This document shows positions 1-10,508 of a DNA stretch of 64,000 nt, in pieces; within the stretch, counting starts at the first letter, position 1, and every line of letters starts with the position of its first letter. The translations under genes were made by a program, and so were the position numbers. The notes under the pieces are model-generated. The model searched no databases. It saw only the letters and a program-made list of their open reading frames with translations, and was not told the DNA's origin. The DNA comes from Streptomyces globosus (GTDB taxonomy: Bacteria; Actinomycetota; Actinomycetes; Streptomycetales; Streptomycetaceae): positions 437,501-501,500 of the forward strand of contig NZ_CP030862.1 in assembly GCF_003325375.1 (NCBI RefSeq), given 5' to 3'.

Positions 1-2709
<2,709 letters not shown>

Positions 2710-2783
2710 TCAGTTGCTCGCGTCCACTGTGTTAGTTCTGAAGCAACGAACTCGCCTTGCCGGCTTGAGTTCAACTTCATAGT
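2710..2783 (+). other. 23S-5S internal transcribed spacer
   Basis: About 74 bases separate the 23S 3' end from the 5S 5' end. This is an ordinary length for a Streptomyces rRNA operon spacer, and no tRNA is present in it. Confidence 0.8.
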
Positions 2784-2902
2784 GTTTCGGTGGTCATAGC
2801 GTTAGGGAAACGCCCGGTTACATTCCGAACCCGGAAGCTAAGCCTTTCAGCGCCGATGGTACTGCAGGGGGGACCCTGTGGGAGAGTAGGACGCCGCCGA
2901 AC
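2784..2902 (+). rRNA. 5S ribosomal RNA
   Basis: A complete 5S rRNA of about 119 bases starts at GTTTCGGTGGTCATAGCG and ends at CGCCGCCGAAC. Its two ends pair to form the terminal helix, and it carries the typical CGCCCGGTTACATTCCGAAC loop region. It is the last gene of the rRNA operon that begins upstream of the window. Confidence 0.97.
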
Positions 2903-2916
2903 AATCATTGTGGGTC

Positions 2917-2946
2917 AGCCCCGCACCAGCTCTGGTGCGGGGCTTT
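2917..2946 (+). terminator. rRNA operon terminator
   Basis: A 12-bp perfect stem (AGCCCCGCACCA / TGGTGCGGGGCT, loop GCTC) is followed by a short T run, 14 bases after the 5S gene. It fits the intrinsic terminator of the rRNA operon and also lies beyond the 3' end of the convergent Uma2 gene. Confidence 0.8.
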
Positions 2947-2976
2947 CCTGCGTTTCAGGGGCGGAATGCCCCGCCC

Positions 2977-3573
2977 TCACCATTCGGCGGGGTAGCTCTT
3001 CAGAGACGTCGTGTCGAGGGACCATCGGCCGGCGGTGACGGTCTCCCCGAAGGCGTAGGGGACTTCCTTGCGGAAGCGGATCCCGTCGGGTCCCCGCGAA
3101 GGGTCGCTGTGGACCGTGACCGTCTTCCTGTCCTTCCGAGGATCCACCACGACGTACAGCGGAATTCCCATCTTCGGGTAGTCCAGCAGCTTGTCGCGGA
3201 TGTCCGTCAGGGAGTTCGTCCGTGAGACGACCTCGACCACCAGCATGACGTCCCGCGAGTTCACGACCTTCGCGGTGTCGTCGACGTCCTCCTCCGCGAT
3301 CACCATCAGGTCGGGGACCTTCGTCAACCCGGTCTCCGGATCTCCCATGTTCGTGTCGCTCAGCGCGATGACCTCCGGGGTCTGCGCCTCGATCTGCCGA
3401 CGCAGCCGGACCACGTTCAGGCCATGGGGAGCCGTCGGGCTCATCATCGTGAGGAAGATCTGGCCGTCGGTGGTCTGCACCTTCCACTGGTCTTCCTGGT
3501 GCTCGGCCAGCGCCGCGAGCTCTTCCGCGAAGTCGTGCAGGCGGCGCATCTGCTCGGGGGTGAGATCGGCCAT
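2977..3573 (-). CDS. Uma2-family (DUF820) putative PD-(D/E)XK nuclease
   Basis: The 198-residue protein belongs to the Uma2/DUF820 family, which has a restriction-endonuclease-like fold and is strongly expanded in Streptomyces with no settled function. The N-terminus is helical (residues 1-30). The core shows a PDLMVIAEED segment near residues 87-96 and a VVEVVSRTN segment near 111-119, which supply the Asp and Glu expected in the fold, followed by DIRDKLLDYPKMGIPLYVVVD. The start MADLTPEQ was chosen because the purine-rich sequence AGGAGG lies 6-11 bases upstream on the minus strand. It stands alone, divergent from the HAD gene. A second family member lies at 50807-51376. Catalytic activity is inferred only. 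Confidence 0.85.
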   Translation of the reverse strand: MADLTPEQMRRLHDFAEELAALAEHQEDQWKVQTTDGQIFLTMMSPTAPHGLNVVRLRRQIEAQTPEVIALSDTNMGDPETGLTKVPDLMVIAEEDVDDTAKVVNSRDVMLVVEVVSRTNSLTDIRDKLLDYPKMGIPLYVVVDPRKDRKTVTVHSDPSRGPDGIRFRKEVPYAFGETVTAGRWSLDTTSLKSYPAEW

Positions 3574-3641
3574 GGACTCCTCCTGGTGGGTGCCCGACCA
3601 GCGTATCCGCAGGGCAACAGGGGTGCGTCTACGTTGGGGGC

Positions 3642-4295
3642 ATGCGCTATGACCTCGTCATCTTCGACAACGACGGTGTGCTGGTGGACAGCGAGCCCGT
3701 CGCCAACACCATCCTCGCCGGGTACCTCACCGAGCTCGGGCACCCCACCTCCTACGAGGACTCCGTCCGCGACTACATGGGCGCCGCCGTGCACCGCGTC
3801 CACGACCTCGTCCGGGAGCGGACCGGTCAGCGGCTGCCGGACGACTTCGACGACACCCTCCACGCGCGGACCTTCGCCGCGTTCGCGCGCGAACTCGCCC
3901 CCGTCCCCGGTGTCGAGGACGTGCTCGCCGCACTCACCGCGCACGAAATCCCGTACTGCCTCGCCTCCTCCGGCAGCCACGAGCGGATACGGGTCGGCCA
4001 CCGGGCCGCCGGGCTCGGCCGGTGGTTCGGCGACGGCATCGTCTTCAGCGCCCAGGACGTCGGCCGCGGCAAGCCCGCCCCCGACCTCTTCCTGCACGCC
4101 GCCCGCAGCATGGGCGTGCCGCCCGCCCGCTGCGTCGTCGTCGAGGACAGCCCGCTCGGCGTCCAGGCCGCCCTCGCCGCCGGCATGGACGTCTACGGGT
4201 TCACCGGCATGATGCCCGCCGAGCGGCTCGCCGGCGCCACCGGCCACTTCTCCGACATGAAGGAGCTGCCCCGCCTCCTCGAACTGCCCGTGTGA
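3642..4295 (+). CDS. HAD-superfamily phosphatase, phosphoglycolate phosphatase-like
   Basis: This 217-residue protein has all four haloacid dehalogenase motifs. Motif I is FDNDGVLVDSEP (residues 8-19) with the nucleophile Asp. Motif II is the SSGS stretch near 110-113. Motif III is the Lys of GKPAPDLF near 143-150. Motif IV is VEDSPLGVQAALAAGM near 168-183, with acidic residues for Mg2+. The helical cap between motifs I and II marks subfamily IA, which includes beta-phosphoglucomutases and phosphoglycolate phosphatases. The physiological substrate cannot be read from the sequence. The gene is followed by the MFS transporter after 43 bases, and the two may be cotranscribed. Confidence 0.88.
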   Translation: MRYDLVIFDNDGVLVDSEPVANTILAGYLTELGHPTSYEDSVRDYMGAAVHRVHDLVRERTGQRLPDDFDDTLHARTFAAFARELAPVPGVEDVLAALTAHEIPYCLASSGSHERIRVGHRAAGLGRWFGDGIVFSAQDVGRGKPAPDLFLHAARSMGVPPARCVVVEDSPLGVQAALAAGMDVYGFTGMMPAERLAGATGHFSDMKELPRLLELPV

Positions 4296-4338
4296 GATCC
4301 CTACCCACAGGTAGGCCCCGGCCGTACGCTGTGCCGCC

Positions 4339-5565
4339 ATGACGGAGGATCTTCGGCTGCGGCGTGCGCGGGGCGCCCTCGGGTTCTGCTTCCTCGCCCA
4401 AGGCGTCGCGTTCGCGCTCCTCGTGACGCGGATCCCCGCGATCCAGGACCGGTACGGGATATCCGACGCCCTGCTGCCGGCCTTCCTCGCCGCCGTGCCG
4501 GTCCTGGCCGGGGTCGGCAGCGTCGCCGCCGGGCGCCTCGCCCGGAGCGTCGGGCCCGCCGCCGTGCTCCGGTGGTCGCAGCCGCTCGTCCTGCTGTCCC
4601 TCCTCGGCGTCGGCGCCGGCCGCACCCTGGGCCACGCGGCCGCCGCGCTCGCCGTGTTCGGGCTGGCCGTCGGCGCGCTCGACGCGTCCATGAACATGCT
4701 CGGCGTCAGCCTCCAGCACGGCTACGGCCGCAGCATCATGCTCGGCTTCCACGCCGCCTACAGCCTCGGCGGGATCGCCGGCGCGTCCGCCGCCTGGGCC
4801 GCCGCCCACTGGCACCTCGGGCTGCCCGCGACCTACCTCGCCGCAGCCGCCGTACTCCTCCCCGGCATCCTTGCCGCCGGCCCCCTCCACACCGCAGACC
4901 GGCCCGGTCCGCCGCCGACCGGCCGGACACCGCAGGACGCTGCCGGAACCGGCGGCTTCCGGCCGCTGCTGCCGCTCTGCGCCGTGATGACGTGCGCGTA
5001 CATCGGCGACGCGACCGTCTCCAACTGGAGCGCCAAGTACGTCCTGGACGTCCTCGGCGGCTCCGAGCAACTTGCCACGCTCCCCTACAACCTGTACATG
5101 GCCACCACGCTCGCCGGGCGCGCCGTCGGCGACCTCGGCGTGCGCCGCTTCGGCGCGGCAGCCGTCGTACGGGCCGGGACGGTCCTCGCCGCCGGCGGGT
5201 TCGCCGTCGTCGCCGCGGCGCCCGGACCCTGGGCCGGAATGGCCGGGTTCACGCTCCTCGGACTCGGGCTCTGCGTCATCGTGCCGCAGACCTTCGCGGC
5301 CGCCGGGCGGCTGTACCCGCAATCCTCCGACGCCGCCGTCGCCCGGCTGAACATCTTCAACTACGCCGGATTCCTCATCGGTTCACCGCTCGTCGGCGCG
5401 CTCGGCGACGCCTGGAGCCCCCGCGGGGCGATGCTCGTACCGGCTGCCCTCGTGCTGGTCACGCTGCTGTACGCCCGTTCGTTCGGCTCCGGCGGCGCCC
5501 TATACGGTGTCCCGCATGAGCAGCCGCGGGTTGGTGATGTGGGACGAGGCCGTGACCGGCTATGA
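4339..5565 (+). CDS. MFS transporter
   Basis: The protein has 408 residues and about 12 hydrophobic segments in two halves, as expected for a major facilitator superfamily permease. The opening segment LGFCFLAQGVAFALLVTRIPAIQDRYGIS resembles the fucose permease/YbjJ-like branch. A conserved glycine-rich helix (AVFGLAVGALDASMNMLGV, near residues 110-128) lies in the N-terminal half. Substrate is unknown. The reading frame runs 50 bases into the following acuC gene, so the last 15 or so residues (GVPHEQPRVGDVGRGRDRL) are encoded by DNA that also encodes the start of AcuC, which suggests translational coupling. Confidence 0.85.
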   Translation: MTEDLRLRRARGALGFCFLAQGVAFALLVTRIPAIQDRYGISDALLPAFLAAVPVLAGVGSVAAGRLARSVGPAAVLRWSQPLVLLSLLGVGAGRTLGHAAAALAVFGLAVGALDASMNMLGVSLQHGYGRSIMLGFHAAYSLGGIAGASAAWAAAHWHLGLPATYLAAAAVLLPGILAAGPLHTADRPGPPPTGRTPQDAAGTGGFRPLLPLCAVMTCAYIGDATVSNWSAKYVLDVLGGSEQLATLPYNLYMATTLAGRAVGDLGVRRFGAAAVVRAGTVLAAGGFAVVAAAPGPWAGMAGFTLLGLGLCVIVPQTFAAAGRLYPQSSDAAVARLNIFNYAGFLIGSPLVGALGDAWSPRGAMLVPAALVLVTLLYARSFGSGGALYGVPHEQPRVGDVGRGRDRL

Positions 5566-6685
5566 CTTCGGGCCGAGCCATCCGATGGACCCGGTGCGCC
5601 TGGCCCTGACGATGGGCCTCGTGCGCGCCTTCGGACTGGACCGCGAGGTGGAGGTGCGGTCCGCGCCGCCCGCCGGCGACTCCACCCTGCGGCTCGTGCA
5701 CCGGGAGGACTACATCGCCGCCGTCCGCGGCGCGTCCGCCGACCCCGGCGCCGCCGACGGGTCGTACGGGCTCGGCACCGTCGACGACCCGGCGTTCCGC
5801 GGCATGCACGAGGCGTCCGCGCTCATCGCCGGGCAGTCCGTCGCGGCCGCCGAGGCCGTCTGGCGGGGCGAGGCCGCCCACGCCGTCAACTTCGCCGGGG
5901 GACTCCACCACGCCATGCCCGGCGGCGCCTCCGGGTTCTGCGTCTACAACGACGCCGCCCTCGCCATCGCCCGCCTGCTCGAACTCGGCGCCGAACGCGT
6001 CGCCTACGTGGACGTCGACGTCCACCACGGCGACGGCGTCCAGGCGGCGTTCTGGGACGACCCGAGGGTCCTGACCGTCTCCCTGCACGAACACCCCGCC
6101 ACCCTCTTCCCGCAGACCGGCTGGCCGCAGGAGACCGGCGGGACCGGAGCCGAAGGCACCGCCGCCAACATCGCCCTCCCCGCCGGCACCGGAGACGAGG
6201 GCTGGCTGCGGGCCTTCCACGCCACCGTCCCCGAACTCCTCGCCGACTTCCGGCCGCAGGTGCTCGTCACCCAGCACGGCGCCGACACCCACTTCGAGGA
6301 CCCGCTCGCGCACCTGGCGGTGTCCCTCGACGCCCAGCGCGCCGTCCAGGAATCCTGCCACCGGCTCGCCCACGAGCACGCCGGCGGCCGGTGGCTCGCC
6401 CTCGGCGGCGGCGGGTACGCCGTCGTCGACGTCGTGCCCCGCTCCTGGACCCACCTCGTCGGGATCGCCGCCCACCGGCCCGTCGACCCCGCCGCGGCCC
6501 TACCCGCCTCCTGGCGGGACGAGGTGTACGCGCGGACCCGTCAGCTCGCGCCGGGCCGGATGACCGACGGACGGGACGCCGCCTGGCGGGACTGGGACGC
6601 CGGCTACGACCCGGCCGACCGCGCCGACCAGGCCGTCCTCGCCGCCCGGCGGGCCGTGTTCCCGCTCCGCGGGATGCTCCCCTAG
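5516..6685 (+). CDS. AcuC-like histone deacetylase-family protein
   Basis: This is a 389-residue class II-type deacetylase of the arginase/deacetylase fold, like acetoin utilisation protein AcuC, which deacetylates lysines of acetyl-CoA synthetase. Visible motifs are the substrate-pocket GGLHHAMPGGASGFCVYND (residues 128-146), with tandem His and the Gly-Phe loop. Then come the metal ligands in YVDVDVHHGDGVQ (near 163-175), the HGAD stretch near 256-259 and the GGGGY tail loop near 300. The start ATG at 5516 was preferred over an in-frame GTG at 5507. ATG 5537 is also possible because family members keep WDEAVTGYDFG. It overlaps the upstream MFS gene. Confidence 0.88.
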   Translation: MSSRGLVMWDEAVTGYDFGPSHPMDPVRLALTMGLVRAFGLDREVEVRSAPPAGDSTLRLVHREDYIAAVRGASADPGAADGSYGLGTVDDPAFRGMHEASALIAGQSVAAAEAVWRGEAAHAVNFAGGLHHAMPGGASGFCVYNDAALAIARLLELGAERVAYVDVDVHHGDGVQAAFWDDPRVLTVSLHEHPATLFPQTGWPQETGGTGAEGTAANIALPAGTGDEGWLRAFHATVPELLADFRPQVLVTQHGADTHFEDPLAHLAVSLDAQRAVQESCHRLAHEHAGGRWLALGGGGYAVVDVVPRSWTHLVGIAAHRPVDPAAALPASWRDEVYARTRQLAPGRMTDGRDAAWRDWDAGYDPADRADQAVLAARRAVFPLRGMLP

Positions 6686-6802
6686 CCGGTACGCCGCCCC
6701 GCCCGCACCCCGGGCGGCACAGGTGAAGCATCGTTACGCCAACTGTGCGCAATCCCGCCCGAACCGGCACCCCGCCGGGCCCGGTGCGGCAGCATCGGAC
6801 GG

Positions 6803-7633
6803 GTGTTGAGCACCGGCGCACTGCGAGCGCACCTGCTGGCCGCCCGCCTCGCCGGGCCCGTCGCGACCACCCGCGAGGAGAGCCTGCGCAGCTACCGGCT
6901 GTTCGCGGCCGGCGACCCCCGTGCGCTCCTCGGCCTCGACCCCGAACCCGGCTGGGGCGAGCGGGAACTCCTGCACCTCATGGCGGACAGATGCGGGGTC
7001 TCCGCCGACCCCGCCCACGTCAGCGGCCCGGACCTGATCGACCCGGAGCGGACCCTCGCCGCGCTCCGGGCGTTCGCGGAGCGGCTGGGAGCGGCGGCGG
7101 CCGCCCGGGAACCCGTCCTGTTCGGCACCGGCCACCCCCACCGCCTCCTGGAGTTCTACGCCAGTTTGGCCCGGGCCCTGTCGGCGGCCGGCTGTGTCGT
7201 CCTCACCCCCGCGCAGGGCGCGCGCATCGACGTCGCGACCCGGTTCGGGGTACGCACGCACTGCCTCGACTACGTACGGGGGGTCGCGCTGGTGCGAGCA
7301 CCCGGCGCGCGGCCTCCCGGGAGTGCCACCGGCGCGCACACCCATTCACCCCTGCCGGTTCGGATCGCGCTGGAGGCCCTCGCGGAGGGCGCAGGGCCGC
7401 TGCCGCAGCTGGTCATCGGGGACCACGGGTGGGTCTGCGGTGCAGGTCAGCTCGGTGTGGACGCGATCGGGCTGGCGGACACGGACGATCCGGCGGTCTT
7501 CGTCGGGGAGGCCGAGGGGCGCGTCGCGGTGGCGGTTCCGGTTGATGACGGCGTGCGCGCGGACTACTACAGACCGCTCACGCGGTATCTACTGGACCGG
7601 GCGAGTCTGCCGGGCGCGCAGGAGTGGCCGTAG
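6803..7633 (+). CDS. conserved actinobacterial phosphatase-like protein, function unassigned
   Basis: The 276-residue protein starts at GTG. Similar Streptomyces proteins are, from memory, annotated simply as phosphatase or hypothetical, and no named catalytic motif can be pointed to. Visible features are an Arg-rich N-terminus, GTGHPHRLLEFYASLARAL near residues 110-128, and a conserved C-terminal block with GDHGWVCGAGQLGVDAIGLA (near 212-231) followed by DTDDPAVFVGEAEGRVAVAV. A histidine in GDHGW and the aspartates could bind metal. It stands between acuC and the small regulator, and the AcuC-phosphatase-excisionase order is remembered from other Streptomyces. No function is claimed. Confidence 0.75.
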   Translation: MLSTGALRAHLLAARLAGPVATTREESLRSYRLFAAGDPRALLGLDPEPGWGERELLHLMADRCGVSADPAHVSGPDLIDPERTLAALRAFAERLGAAAAAREPVLFGTGHPHRLLEFYASLARALSAAGCVVLTPAQGARIDVATRFGVRTHCLDYVRGVALVRAPGARPPGSATGAHTHSPLPVRIALEALAEGAGPLPQLVIGDHGWVCGAGQLGVDAIGLADTDDPAVFVGEAEGRVAVAVPVDDGVRADYYRPLTRYLLDRASLPGAQEWP

Positions 7634-7747
7634 CTCCTCTTCCCCACTCGTATCACGCGCCCCTAATCTGGGGAGTGAGCGTGCGACGACGAGGAGTAAC
7701 CGGAGGGGAAGCCGGTGCCCGTCATGCACGGAAGGTCAAGGTGTGTC

Positions 7748-7957
7748 ATGGCTGCTGGCGAGAGGCCTCTCAGTGAGGTTCAGTTCCTGACCGTGGCGGA
7801 GGTCGCCTCGGTGATGCGAGTGTCGAAGATGACCGTGTACCGCCTGGTGCACAACGGTCATCTGCCCGCAATCCGGGTGGGCCGGTCCTTCCGGGTCCCC
7901 GAGAACGCGGTCCACGAGTACCTCCGAGAGTCCTATGTGGGGGTGGAGTCGGCCTGA
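7748..7957 (+). CDS. bdtA: small MerR/excisionase-type DNA-binding protein (BdtA-like)
   Basis: This 69-residue protein is almost entirely one winged helix-turn-helix of the excisionase/MerR kind: FLTVAEVASVMRVSKMTVYR (residues 13-32) is the helix-turn-helix and HLPAIRVGRSFRVPENAVHEYL is the wing. Such one-domain proteins bind DNA as regulators. By sequence and by position a few genes from bldN I match it to the Streptomyces gene named bdtA for being a BldD target; that identification is from memory. An alternative upstream start, GTG at 7715, has the stronger ribosome-binding site (GGAGGGG 8 bases upstream) and would add 11 residues. It is not BldC, which has a different sequence. Confidence 0.85.
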   Translation: MAAGERPLSEVQFLTVAEVASVMRVSKMTVYRLVHNGHLPAIRVGRSFRVPENAVHEYLRESYVGVESA

Positions 7958-8003
7958 GAGTGGGGCCCGCGACACCTTTGGGCCACCTTCGGGTCGCCTC
8001 GGA

Positions 8004-8033
8004 TTACAAGCTCGGAGCTCGGGCGGGTAGGCT
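8004..8033 (+). promoter_or_regulatory. candidate sigma-70-type promoter of the bS22 gene
   Basis: TTACAA (8004-8009) and TAGGCT (8028-8033) are separated by 18 bases, about 87 bases before the GTG of the small ribosomal protein gene. TAGGCT is a good HrdB-type -10 box. The call rests on sequence only. Confidence 0.4.
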
Positions 8034-8119
8034 AGGCCGACGTAGGTCGTGTGGGCCCAGACGCCCCGCACCGATCCCCGCGGGCGCGGGGATGTTCCGA
8101 GAAGTGAGCGAGGGTAGTC

Positions 8120-8218
8120 GTGGGCTCTGTTATCAAGAAGCGGCGTAAGCGGATGGCCAAGAAGAAGCACCGCAAGCTGCTCAAGCGCACCCGCGTTCAG
8201 CGCCGTAACAAGAAGTAA
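8120..8218 (+). CDS. small ribosomal protein bS22 (AURKAIP1/COX24 domain)
   Basis: A 32-residue, extremely basic protein starts at [21 protein letters not shown] and then [13 protein letters not shown], with about 60 percent Lys plus Arg. It matches the AURKAIP1/COX24 family. In mycobacteria the homologue is the extra small-subunit protein bS22, seated in 16S rRNA near the decoding side. The gene is too short for most ORF cut-offs. It has its own promoter-like boxes upstream and a perfect 15-bp hairpin 22 bases downstream, so it is probably expressed as a single-gene transcript. Confidence 0.9.
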   Translation: MGSVIKKRRKRMAKKKHRKLLKRTRVQRRNKK

Positions 8219-8240
8219 ACGGCAGCTGTACGTGTTCTCC

Positions 8241-8275
8241 GCAGCCCCTCCACCATCCTTTGGTGGAGGGGCTGC
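8241..8275 (+). terminator. hairpin terminator after bS22 gene
   Basis: A perfect 15-bp stem (GCAGCCCCTCCACCA / TGGTGGAGGGGCTGC) with a 5-base loop starts 22 bases after the stop codon. There is no U tract, which is usual for Streptomyces terminators. Confidence 0.75.
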
Positions 8276-8318
8276 GGTGTAGCCGGGAACAGGCGGGGAC
8301 GAGGGAGGCGCGGGGCTC

Positions 8319-9383
8319 GTGGGGAAGGTCGTGCTCGTGACCGGGGCTGCCCGGCAGTTGGGAGGCCGCTTCGTACGGCGGATCCAACGGGACCCGGAGG
8401 TCGAGCGCGTCGTCGCCGTCGACGCGGTCCCGCCGCCGCACAACCTCGGGCGCGCCGAGTTCGTCCGGACCGACATCCGGCAGTCGTCCGTGGCGCGGGT
8501 CCTCGCCGAACACGCCGTCGACACGGTCGTCCACCTCGCGGTCACCGGGGGCAGCTCCGCGACGGGCGGCACGGGCAGCGCCGTCAAGGAGACCAACGTC
8601 ATCGGGACGATGCAGCTGCTGGGCGCCTGCCAGAAGTCGCCCACGGTGCGCCGCCTCGTGGTGAAGTCCAGTACCAGCGTGTACGGGGGCACCCCGCGGG
8701 ATCCGGCCGTCTTCACCGAGACCACCCAGCCGAAGTCGCAGCCGCCGCCGGGCTTCGCGAAGGACGCCGGCGAGGTCGAGTCGTATGTCCGGGGGTTCGC
8801 CCGGCGGCGGCCCGACGTCGCGGTGTGCGTCCTGCGGTTCGCGAACATCCTCGGCCCGTACGCGGACTCGGCGCTCGCCGAGTACTTCTCGATGCCCGTC
8901 CTGCCGACCGTGCTCGGCCACGACCCGCGGCTTCAGTTCGTCCACGAGGAGGACGTCCTGGAGGTGCTGCGGATGGCGGCGCAGGAGCCGCGGCGGGGCA
9001 CCCTCAACAGCGGCACCTTCAACATCGCCGGGGACGGTGTCCTGCTGCTGTCGCAGTGCGCGCGGCGGCTGGGCCGGCCGACGCTGCCGCTCGCGCAGCC
9101 CGCGGTCGGCTGGGTGGGGGCCGCGCTGCGGGTGGTCGGGGTCACCGAGTTCTCGCCCGAGCAGATCCGGCTCCTCACGCACGGGCGGGTCGTGGAGACC
9201 GCGCAGATGCGGGAGGTGCTGGGCTTCAAGCCGATGTACTCGACCTCCGAGACGTTCGCCGACTTCGCGGCCGGCCGGGGTAGCGGGCTGCTGCCGCCGG
9301 AGCGGCTGGCCCGGGCCGTGGACCGGGTCGCGGGCATGCTGGACGCCGGGGTTGCCGGAGCCGACGAGGGAGCGCAGCGATAG
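8319..9383 (+). CDS. NAD-dependent epimerase/dehydratase (extended SDR)
   Basis: The 354-residue protein starts at GTG. The N-terminus carries the nucleotide-binding VLVTGAARQLGGRFVRRI (residues 5-22). Motifs of the extended short-chain dehydrogenase family follow: HLAVTGG, the NVIGTMQLLGAC helix, KSSTSVYGG (near 114-122) in place of the usual SS-VYG, and FANILGPYAD near 180. It resembles UDP-glucose 4-epimerase-like proteins of actinobacteria. The classical YxxxK pair is not obvious, so catalysis is uncertain. It overlaps the acyltransferase gene by one base (TAGTG), and such an epimerase-acyltransferase pair upstream of bldN/rsbN is remembered from other Streptomyces. Confidence 0.85.
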   Translation: MGKVVLVTGAARQLGGRFVRRIQRDPEVERVVAVDAVPPPHNLGRAEFVRTDIRQSSVARVLAEHAVDTVVHLAVTGGSSATGGTGSAVKETNVIGTMQLLGACQKSPTVRRLVVKSSTSVYGGTPRDPAVFTETTQPKSQPPPGFAKDAGEVESYVRGFARRRPDVAVCVLRFANILGPYADSALAEYFSMPVLPTVLGHDPRLQFVHEEDVLEVLRMAAQEPRRGTLNSGTFNIAGDGVLLLSQCARRLGRPTLPLAQPAVGWVGAALRVVGVTEFSPEQIRLLTHGRVVETAQMREVLGFKPMYSTSETFADFAAGRGSGLLPPERLARAVDRVAGMLDAGVAGADEGAQR

Positions 9384-10423
9384 TGGCGGACGCCAAGGTC
9401 ATTCCGTTCGACGAGGACCGGCCGCGGCGGCGCGGCGCCGACCGGCGCGCCGTCCGCGCCGTGCCCGGCCCCGCACCGGCGCCGGACGCCGAGGCGGGCC
9501 CGGAGGCCGGCACACCGGTCCCGGGCGGGCCGCGCGACGGCGCGGACGGCGCTCCGTCCGGCCCGCGGGCCGGCGCGGAGGGTCCCGGCTGGGAGCGGCG
9601 GCTCGCATCGGGGCTGGCGTTCCTGCGGCGCCGCATCACGGGCGAGTACGAGGTCGACGAGTTCGGCTACGACCGGGAGCTGACGGACCAGGTCCTGATG
9701 TCCCTGATGCGGCCGCTGTTCGACAGCTACTTCCGCGTCGAGGTCAGGGGCGTCGAGAACATCCCGGCCGAGGGCGGGGCGCTGATCGTGGCGAACCACT
9801 CCGGGACGCTGCCGCTGGACGGGCTGATGATGCAGGTCGCCGTCCACGACCGGCATCCCGCACAGCGTCACCTGCGGCTGCTGGCGGCGGACCTGGTGTT
9901 CATGCTGCCGGTCGTCGGCGAGCTGGCGCGCAAGGCCGGGCACACGCTGGCGTGCGCGGAGGACGCGCAGCGCCTCCTGGAGGCGGGCGAGCTCGTCGGC
10001 GTCATGCCCGAGGGGTTCAAGGGGATAGGGAAGCCGTTCGGCGACCGGTACCGGCTCCAGCGGTTCGGGCGGGGCGGGTTCGTGTCGACGGCGCTGCGGG
10101 CGGGCACCCCGATCGTGCCGTGCTCCATCGTCGGCGCGGAGGAGATCTACCCGATGGTCGGCAACGCGAAGACGCTCGCGCGGCTCCTCGGGCTGCCGTA
10201 CTTCCCGGTCACGCCGACGTTCCCGTGGCTGGGCCCGCTCGGGGCCGTGCCGCTGCCGACGAAGTGGACGATCCAGTTCGGGGAGCCGATCGCGACGGAC
10301 GGCTACCCGCCGGAGGCGGCGGAGGACCCGATGCTGATGTTCAACCTGACGGACGAGGTGCGCGAGCAGATCCAGCACACGCTGTACAAGCTGCTGGTGC
10401 AGCGGAGGTCCGTCTTCTTCTGA
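9383..10423 (+). CDS. lysophospholipid acyltransferase-family protein (PlsC-like)
   Basis: The protein has 346 residues. Residues 1-75 are low complexity (Pro, Ala, Arg, Gly). The acyltransferase domain follows, with motif I NHSGTLPLDG near 133-142 (His and Asp of the HX4D motif), motif III VMPEGFKGIGKPF near 208-220, and motif IV near GTPIVPCSIVGAEEIYP (about 240-256). The family transfers acyl groups to lysophospholipid or glycerol-3-phosphate at the membrane; the exact acceptor is not determined. It starts at GTG within the stop codon of the epimerase gene, indicating one operon. A strong hairpin follows. Confidence 0.87.
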   Translation: MADAKVIPFDEDRPRRRGADRRAVRAVPGPAPAPDAEAGPEAGTPVPGGPRDGADGAPSGPRAGAEGPGWERRLASGLAFLRRRITGEYEVDEFGYDRELTDQVLMSLMRPLFDSYFRVEVRGVENIPAEGGALIVANHSGTLPLDGLMMQVAVHDRHPAQRHLRLLAADLVFMLPVVGELARKAGHTLACAEDAQRLLEAGELVGVMPEGFKGIGKPFGDRYRLQRFGRGGFVSTALRAGTPIVPCSIVGAEEIYPMVGNAKTLARLLGLPYFPVTPTFPWLGPLGAVPLPTKWTIQFGEPIATDGYPPEAAEDPMLMFNLTDEVREQIQHTLYKLLVQRRSVFF

Positions 10424-10451
10424 CGCCCGGATCGTTCCGGCGTCCGGCAGG

Positions 10452-10490
10452 ACGAGGTGCCCGGTCCCCCGCGGGGGCCGGGCACCTCGT
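10452..10490. terminator. bidirectional terminator between acyltransferase and rsbN
   Basis: A long G+C-rich hairpin (ACGAGGTGCCCGG ... CCGGGCACCTCGT, extended inward by CCCCC/GGGGG with one extra base) lies exactly between the convergent 3' ends at 10423 and 10509, so it can serve both. Confidence 0.75.
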
Positions 10491-10508
10491 GCCGTGCAGG
10501 GCGGGGCC

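Noticed and set aside
2790..3038. Plus-strand ORF over the 5S 3' part and terminator
   Set aside because: It runs through 5S rRNA and its terminator; no protein similarity and no start signal.
4201..5322. 373-residue minus-strand ORF opposite the MFS gene
   Set aside because: It is the shadow frame of high-G+C coding DNA, with a low-complexity Gly/Glu/Arg composition and no motifs.
7748..7957. Identity as bldC
   Set aside because: The protein is a small MerR-like regulator, but its sequence (EVQFLTVAEVASVMRVSKMT) differs from BldC, and the neighbourhood is that of the bldN region.
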